DNA of 64,000 nucleotides from Paenibacillus sp. R14(2021). GTDB lineage: Bacteria > Bacillota > Bacilli > Paenibacillales > Paenibacillaceae. Numbering within the stretch: position 1 is the stretch's first letter; each line of letters begins with the position of its first letter. Both the position numbers and the translations under genes were made by a program. The notes under the pieces are model-generated. The model was given only the letters and a program-made list of their open reading frames with translations. It did not search any database and was not told the origin of the DNA. Below are positions 61,076 through 64,000 of this stretch, piece after piece. The DNA is taken from contig NZ_CP080269.1 in assembly GCF_019431355.1 (NCBI RefSeq), forward strand, positions 248,001 to 312,000, in the 5' to 3' direction.

Positions 61076-61596
61076 TGCGCGCCAATCGATTGAAACGCGC
61101 GCCGCTGATGACGGCAAGACGTTGGGTGACGCTCATCGTGCTGTTCGTACTGCTTGTACTCGCATCGATCAACGCGTATTACCGCTACGTGCAGCTTCCT
61201 GTCTGGTCCGAAGAGAAGACCGCCGAATCCAATGCGATGGAGCGCGGTGGGCTCTCAAGCGTAACAAGCTCCTATTCGTACGTGTGGGATGAGCCGGTAT
61301 GGGTCGTGAAAGGGAAGGATAGCAACGACCTGGACACCTTTGTCTGGCTGAAGAAGGATTCCACGATCACGCTTCGGGCAACGGATGGTCTCACGAAAAC
61401 ACGACTGCAGGAGCAGTTTCTGCGCGAGAAGCCGGATGCCCAAATCGCACATATTCGGCTCGGCTTATTCGGCGGAGAGCCGGTCTGGGAAGTGTTCTAT
61501 GCCCGGAATCAATCCAGCCAGCTGAATCACTTCTATGATTTTTACCGGTTTCGCGACGGGTCGTTGATCGTGATGTACAAGCTTCCTTCCCAATAA
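61075..61596 (+). CDS. ypmB: YpmB-like membrane-anchored protein (DUF5590)
   Basis: A 173-residue protein with a basic start, one membrane helix (about 18-35) and an extracytoplasmic PepSY-like domain. SYSYVWDEPVWVVKGKDSNDLDTFVW and the end EVFYARN...YDFYRFRDGSLI fit YpmB, which lies after dinG in B. subtilis too (there with ypmA). It begins at a TAATG junction. Function unknown. Confidence 0.8.
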   Translation: MRANRLKRAPLMTARRWVTLIVLFVLLVLASINAYYRYVQLPVWSEEKTAESNAMERGGLSSVTSSYSYVWDEPVWVVKGKDSNDLDTFVWLKKDSTITLRATDGLTKTRLQEQFLREKPDAQIAHIRLGLFGGEPVWEVFYARNQSSQLNHFYDFYRFRDGSLIVMYKLPSQ

Positions 61597-61670
61597 TGAA
61601 ACGGGTTTACAGCCTCAGCAGTTTTAGGCATGACTCCCTTTAATTACACGCTCTCTGCCTCTGCAGACTA

Positions 61671-61679
61671 TGATATACT
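61671..61679 (+). promoter_or_regulatory. Extended -10 promoter before the FtsH-like module
   Basis: TGATATACT at 61671-61679, 66 nt before the next start codon; the -35 position (CTCTCT) is poor. Confidence 0.45.
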
Positions 61680-61745
61680 TTCGTATAGCGCTTGATGATA
61701 GACGAAAGTGCAGCATAACTCTGTGGATGAAGGGGGCTTTTTGCC

Positions 61746-62282
61746 ATGAAAATACGTCTAATGCCGACTTTGTTGACAGCCATCATATCGGCCGGATTGC
61801 TTGTAGGCGGATGGTTCATATACCGAAATGCAGCAGATATTAAGCCGCTGGAACGAATTGCAGCTGGAGCGCCGGGCGTCGTTGACGCGCAGCCGGTCAT
61901 CGGCCGAAGCGACGTAACCATTGACCTCAAGCTGGAACGAGACGCTAACGTCCGGGACGTTTACGATACGATTGCTTCGCAGGGCGAATCCATTATTGGC
62001 AGCCGCGAGCTGACATTGAATATTGAAGATACGAATACCTCCAAGAAGCTGGAGGACGTATGGGCATCCACCCTCTTCGACGTTGCGCAGGCGATGGATC
62101 TTCGGGAGTATGCCGGTATTCCTGCGGCTATGAAGCAGGTACAGAACCGTTTTCCAGGTATCGCAGCCAATTCAGAGATGGATGAAACGAATGTGTATAT
62201 CACGCTGAAGGACAGCGATTCAGTGAAGCATATCGTCCTGCCGCGCACGCCGAATCCGATGGGGGTGTGGCCAAATGCGTAA
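61746..62282 (+). CDS. Signal-anchored extracytoplasmic protein, putative partner of the FtsH-like protease
   Basis: A 178-residue protein with one N-terminal membrane helix (about 7-26) and a soluble, mainly outer domain of about 150 residues with no family that I recognise. It contains beta-alpha repeats (SDVTIDLKLERDANVRDVYD; TNVYITLKDSDSV). It overlaps the FtsH-like gene by 8 nt. Since that protease lacks the outer domain normal in FtsH, this protein may supply it in trans (inference). Confidence 0.7.
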   Translation: MKIRLMPTLLTAIISAGLLVGGWFIYRNAADIKPLERIAAGAPGVVDAQPVIGRSDVTIDLKLERDANVRDVYDTIASQGESIIGSRELTLNIEDTNTSKKLEDVWASTLFDVAQAMDLREYAGIPAAMKQVQNRFPGIAANSEMDETNVYITLKDSDSVKHIVLPRTPNPMGVWPNA

Positions 62283-63792
62283 ATATGGGAAAGAGATCGT
62301 GATCGGATTTGTGCCGGTCTTCATTTTATTTCTGCAGTTCGCAATCGGCATTAACATGATGCCGTTTATTCTGTTCGCTTGCATTGCAGGCGGCCTATTG
62401 TTTATGGCGAAGTCGCGCGGGCATCTGGCGACAGTAGGCGGAGATCGCAAAAGCAAGACTTCTGTGCCAAGGCAGATGACCTTCGAGGAAATCGGCGGTC
62501 AAGACCATGCGAAGCAGGAGCTTCGAGAAGCGCTCGATTTTCTCGTTCATGTGGAGCAAATATCGAAATTCGGCATTCGCCCGTTGAAGGGCATTCTGCT
62601 TACCGGGCCTCCGGGAACGGGCAAGACGCTGCTCGCGAAGGCGGCTGCCGGTTATACGGATTCGGTCTATCTCGGGGCGTCCGGCTCCGAATTCGTTGAG
62701 ATGTATGTCGGCGTCGGTGCAAGCCGAATTCGAGACTTGTTCAAGGAAGCCCGGCAAAAGGCGGAGAAGCAGGGTAAGAACAGCGCCGTGATCTTCATCG
62801 ACGAGATCGACGTCATCGGTGGGAAACGCGACGGCGGACAGCAGCGCGAGTATGATCAGACGCTCAACCAGCTGCTGACCGAGCTTGATGGCATCCATAC
62901 GACGGATTCGCCGCGCATACTGCTGATTGGCGCCACGAACCGTAAGGAGATGCTGGACAGCGCGCTGCTTCGTCCCGGACGATTCGACCGGCACATTGCC
63001 GTTGATTTGCCAGACAAGAAGGGCCGCGCGCATATTCTGCACCTTCATGCGCGCAATAAGCCGCTTGACGGCGACGAAGTCAATCTGGAGAAGATCGCCG
63101 AAGAGTCTTACGGGTTCTCCGGCGCTCAGCTCGAGAGCGTGATGAACGAAGCGGCGATCTACGCGATGCGCGAAGACGGCGAGACGATCAGCCAGCGCCA
63201 TCTCTCCATGGCGATTGATAAGGTCATGATGGGCGAACGAACCGACCGCGAAGCGACGAACGAAGAGCGGGAGCGGGTTGCGCTCCACGAGCTCGGCCAT
63301 GCGATTGCAGCTGAGCTGGTGCGGCCGGGGAGCGTCTCGCAGGTAGCGCTGCTGCCGCGCGGCGGGGCACTCGGCTATGTGCGCCATAATCCGCAGCAAG
63401 ACAAATATTTGTACACGAAGCAGTTTCTCGAGGGCCAGATCATGATTGCGCTCGGCGGGGCTGCGGCGGAAGAAATGTTTTACGGCGAACGAAGCACGGG
63501 TTCCAGAGGGGATTTCGATCAGGCGATGAGTATCGTTCGCTCCATGGTTGAATCCGGGCTTACGGAACTAGGCATTATCGATGCTTCGATGATGACGCCC
63601 GATAAATGGGCGGCCGTGAATGGCTCAATCTTGAACGATTTGATGCAAGATGTTAAAATGCTGCTTGAGGCGAATCGAGGCGTTTTCCTCTCGGCGCTGG
63701 ACGTTCTGATCCAGGAAGAGACGTTAAGCGGCGACCAGTTCCGGTCGTTGCTGCAGCAATTTTCAACAGAACAGCCGTTATTGGCGCAATAA
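62275..63792 (+). CDS. Short FtsH-like ATP-dependent zinc metalloprotease
   Basis: Membrane AAA protease of 505 residues, shorter than the usual 600-700 of FtsH. Two membrane helices (about 8-24 and 28-46) are joined by only a few residues, so the outer domain is missing. Then come Walker A GPPGTGKT (111-118), Walker B IFIDEID (173-179), the second region of homology ([21 protein letters not shown], about 219-239) and the zinc site HELGH (338-342) with D413/D415 downstream. All catalytic parts are present. It is probably a paralogue, not the housekeeping FtsH. It overlaps the gene upstream by 8 nt. Confidence 0.88.
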   Translation: MRKYGKEIVIGFVPVFILFLQFAIGINMMPFILFACIAGGLLFMAKSRGHLATVGGDRKSKTSVPRQMTFEEIGGQDHAKQELREALDFLVHVEQISKFGIRPLKGILLTGPPGTGKTLLAKAAAGYTDSVYLGASGSEFVEMYVGVGASRIRDLFKEARQKAEKQGKNSAVIFIDEIDVIGGKRDGGQQREYDQTLNQLLTELDGIHTTDSPRILLIGATNRKEMLDSALLRPGRFDRHIAVDLPDKKGRAHILHLHARNKPLDGDEVNLEKIAEESYGFSGAQLESVMNEAAIYAMREDGETISQRHLSMAIDKVMMGERTDREATNEERERVALHELGHAIAAELVRPGSVSQVALLPRGGALGYVRHNPQQDKYLYTKQFLEGQIMIALGGAAAEEMFYGERSTGSRGDFDQAMSIVRSMVESGLTELGIIDASMMTPDKWAAVNGSILNDLMQDVKMLLEANRGVFLSALDVLIQEETLSGDQFRSLLQQFSTEQPLLAQ

Positions 63793-63797
63793 TACGT

Positions 63798-63830
63798 AAG
63801 AAGGCAGAGCAATCGTCTGCCTTCTTATTT
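63798..63830 (+). terminator. Terminator after the FtsH-like gene
   Basis: AAGAAGGCAGA (63798-63808) and TCTGCCTTCTT (63816-63826) form a perfect 11-bp stem followed by ATTTCTG. Confidence 0.85.
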
Positions 63831-63877
63831 CTGCGTAAAAACGGTATACTATAGGAAGATAGTTGGAGGTGTGCAAG

Positions 63878-64000
63878 TTGACAGCAGTACGTAAAGTAGG
63901 CGTTATAGGCGCAGGTACGATGGGGCAAGGCATCAGCGAAATGCTTGCATCACGGGGCTTGGATGTGTGCATGGTCGAGCAGAACGGCGAGAAGCTCGCG
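63878..64000 (+). CDS. 3-hydroxyacyl-CoA (3-hydroxybutyryl-CoA) dehydrogenase, N-terminal part
   Basis: First 41 codons of a gene running off the window. The NAD-binding motif VGVIGAGTMGQGISEMLA followed by VCMVEQ is the hallmark of 3-hydroxyacyl-CoA dehydrogenases such as Hbd/MmgB. TTG 63878 lies 7 nt after TTGGAGGTG. A TATACT box at 63845-63850 may belong to its promoter. The substrate cannot be decided from the fragment. Confidence 0.85.
   Translation, partial: MTAVRKVGVIGAGTMGQGISEMLASRGLDVCMVEQNGEKLA

Noticed and set aside
62395-63399. 334-codon open frame on the minus strand opposite the FtsH-like gene
   Set aside because: Shadow of a GC-rich coding frame; histidine- and arginine-rich translation without motifs.
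1-64000. Insertion sequences, prophage genes, CRISPR arrays or long direct repeats
   Set aside because: None seen: no transposase or integrase, no periodic repeats with spacers, and gene order follows the conserved Bacilli backbone.

Overview
The window is a chromosome segment of an endospore-forming Bacillota, most likely Paenibacillus or a close relative (inference). The grounds are sporulation genes (spoIVA, ypeB, a spoVIF-type gene, ypjB, yphF), bacillithiol genes (bshA, bshB1), a TRAP-regulated trp operon, and gene order that follows the Bacillus subtilis cmk-to-dinG region almost step by step. All genes but one lie on the + strand. Many are translationally coupled by ATGA, TAATG or longer overlaps.

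1-17 kb: end of glutamate dehydrogenase, prsW, a new-looking four-cysteine mini-protein, ypeB, the PilZ protein ypfA, ypfB, cmk, plsC, ypfD, yphA, the YIEGIA pair, der, plsY, gpsA, a spoVIF-type gene, yphE, two [2Fe-2S] ferredoxins around a nucleotidyltransferase, yphF, spoIVA, hbs. 17-24 kb: tRNA-Pro(GGG), mtrB (TRAP), then a menaquinone block (hepS, menG, mqnP, ubiX, mqnA, hepT) that indicates the futalosine route, ndk, cheR. 24-36 kb: aroC-aroB-aroH, a trp leader with (G/U)AG repeats and an attenuator, trpEDCFBA, hisC, tyrA.

36-46 kb: a candidate small RNA gene, an ECF sigma/anti-sigma pair, a histidine phosphatase, a SAP/winged-helix-like protein, an IDEAL-domain protein, ypiF, the qcrABC menaquinol:cytochrome c reductase, ypjA, ypjB and the minus-strand ypjC. 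46-64 kb: ypjD, a TPR protein, dapB, mgsA, bshB1, bshA, cca, birA, a structured leader and panBCD, a second TPR protein, dinG, rex, mtaD, ypmB, a membrane-anchored protein overlapping a short FtsH-like protease, and the start of a 3-hydroxyacyl-CoA dehydrogenase.

How they connect: shikimate genes feed chorismate to Trp (trp), Tyr/Phe (aroH, hisC, tyrA) and menaquinone (mqnA). Menaquinone serves the qcr complex. TRAP encoded at 17.2 kb should control the trp leader at 27.5 kb. The strongest candidates for undescribed biology are the roughly 78-nt RNA gene at 36.3 kb with CcpA-like sites in its promoter, the panBCD leader at 52.8-53.1 kb, the apparently split FtsH module at 61.7-63.8 kb, and two genes (ypeB and a 55-residue protein) whose ribosome binding sites lie inside perfect hairpins. 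No insertion sequence, phage or CRISPR array was seen.
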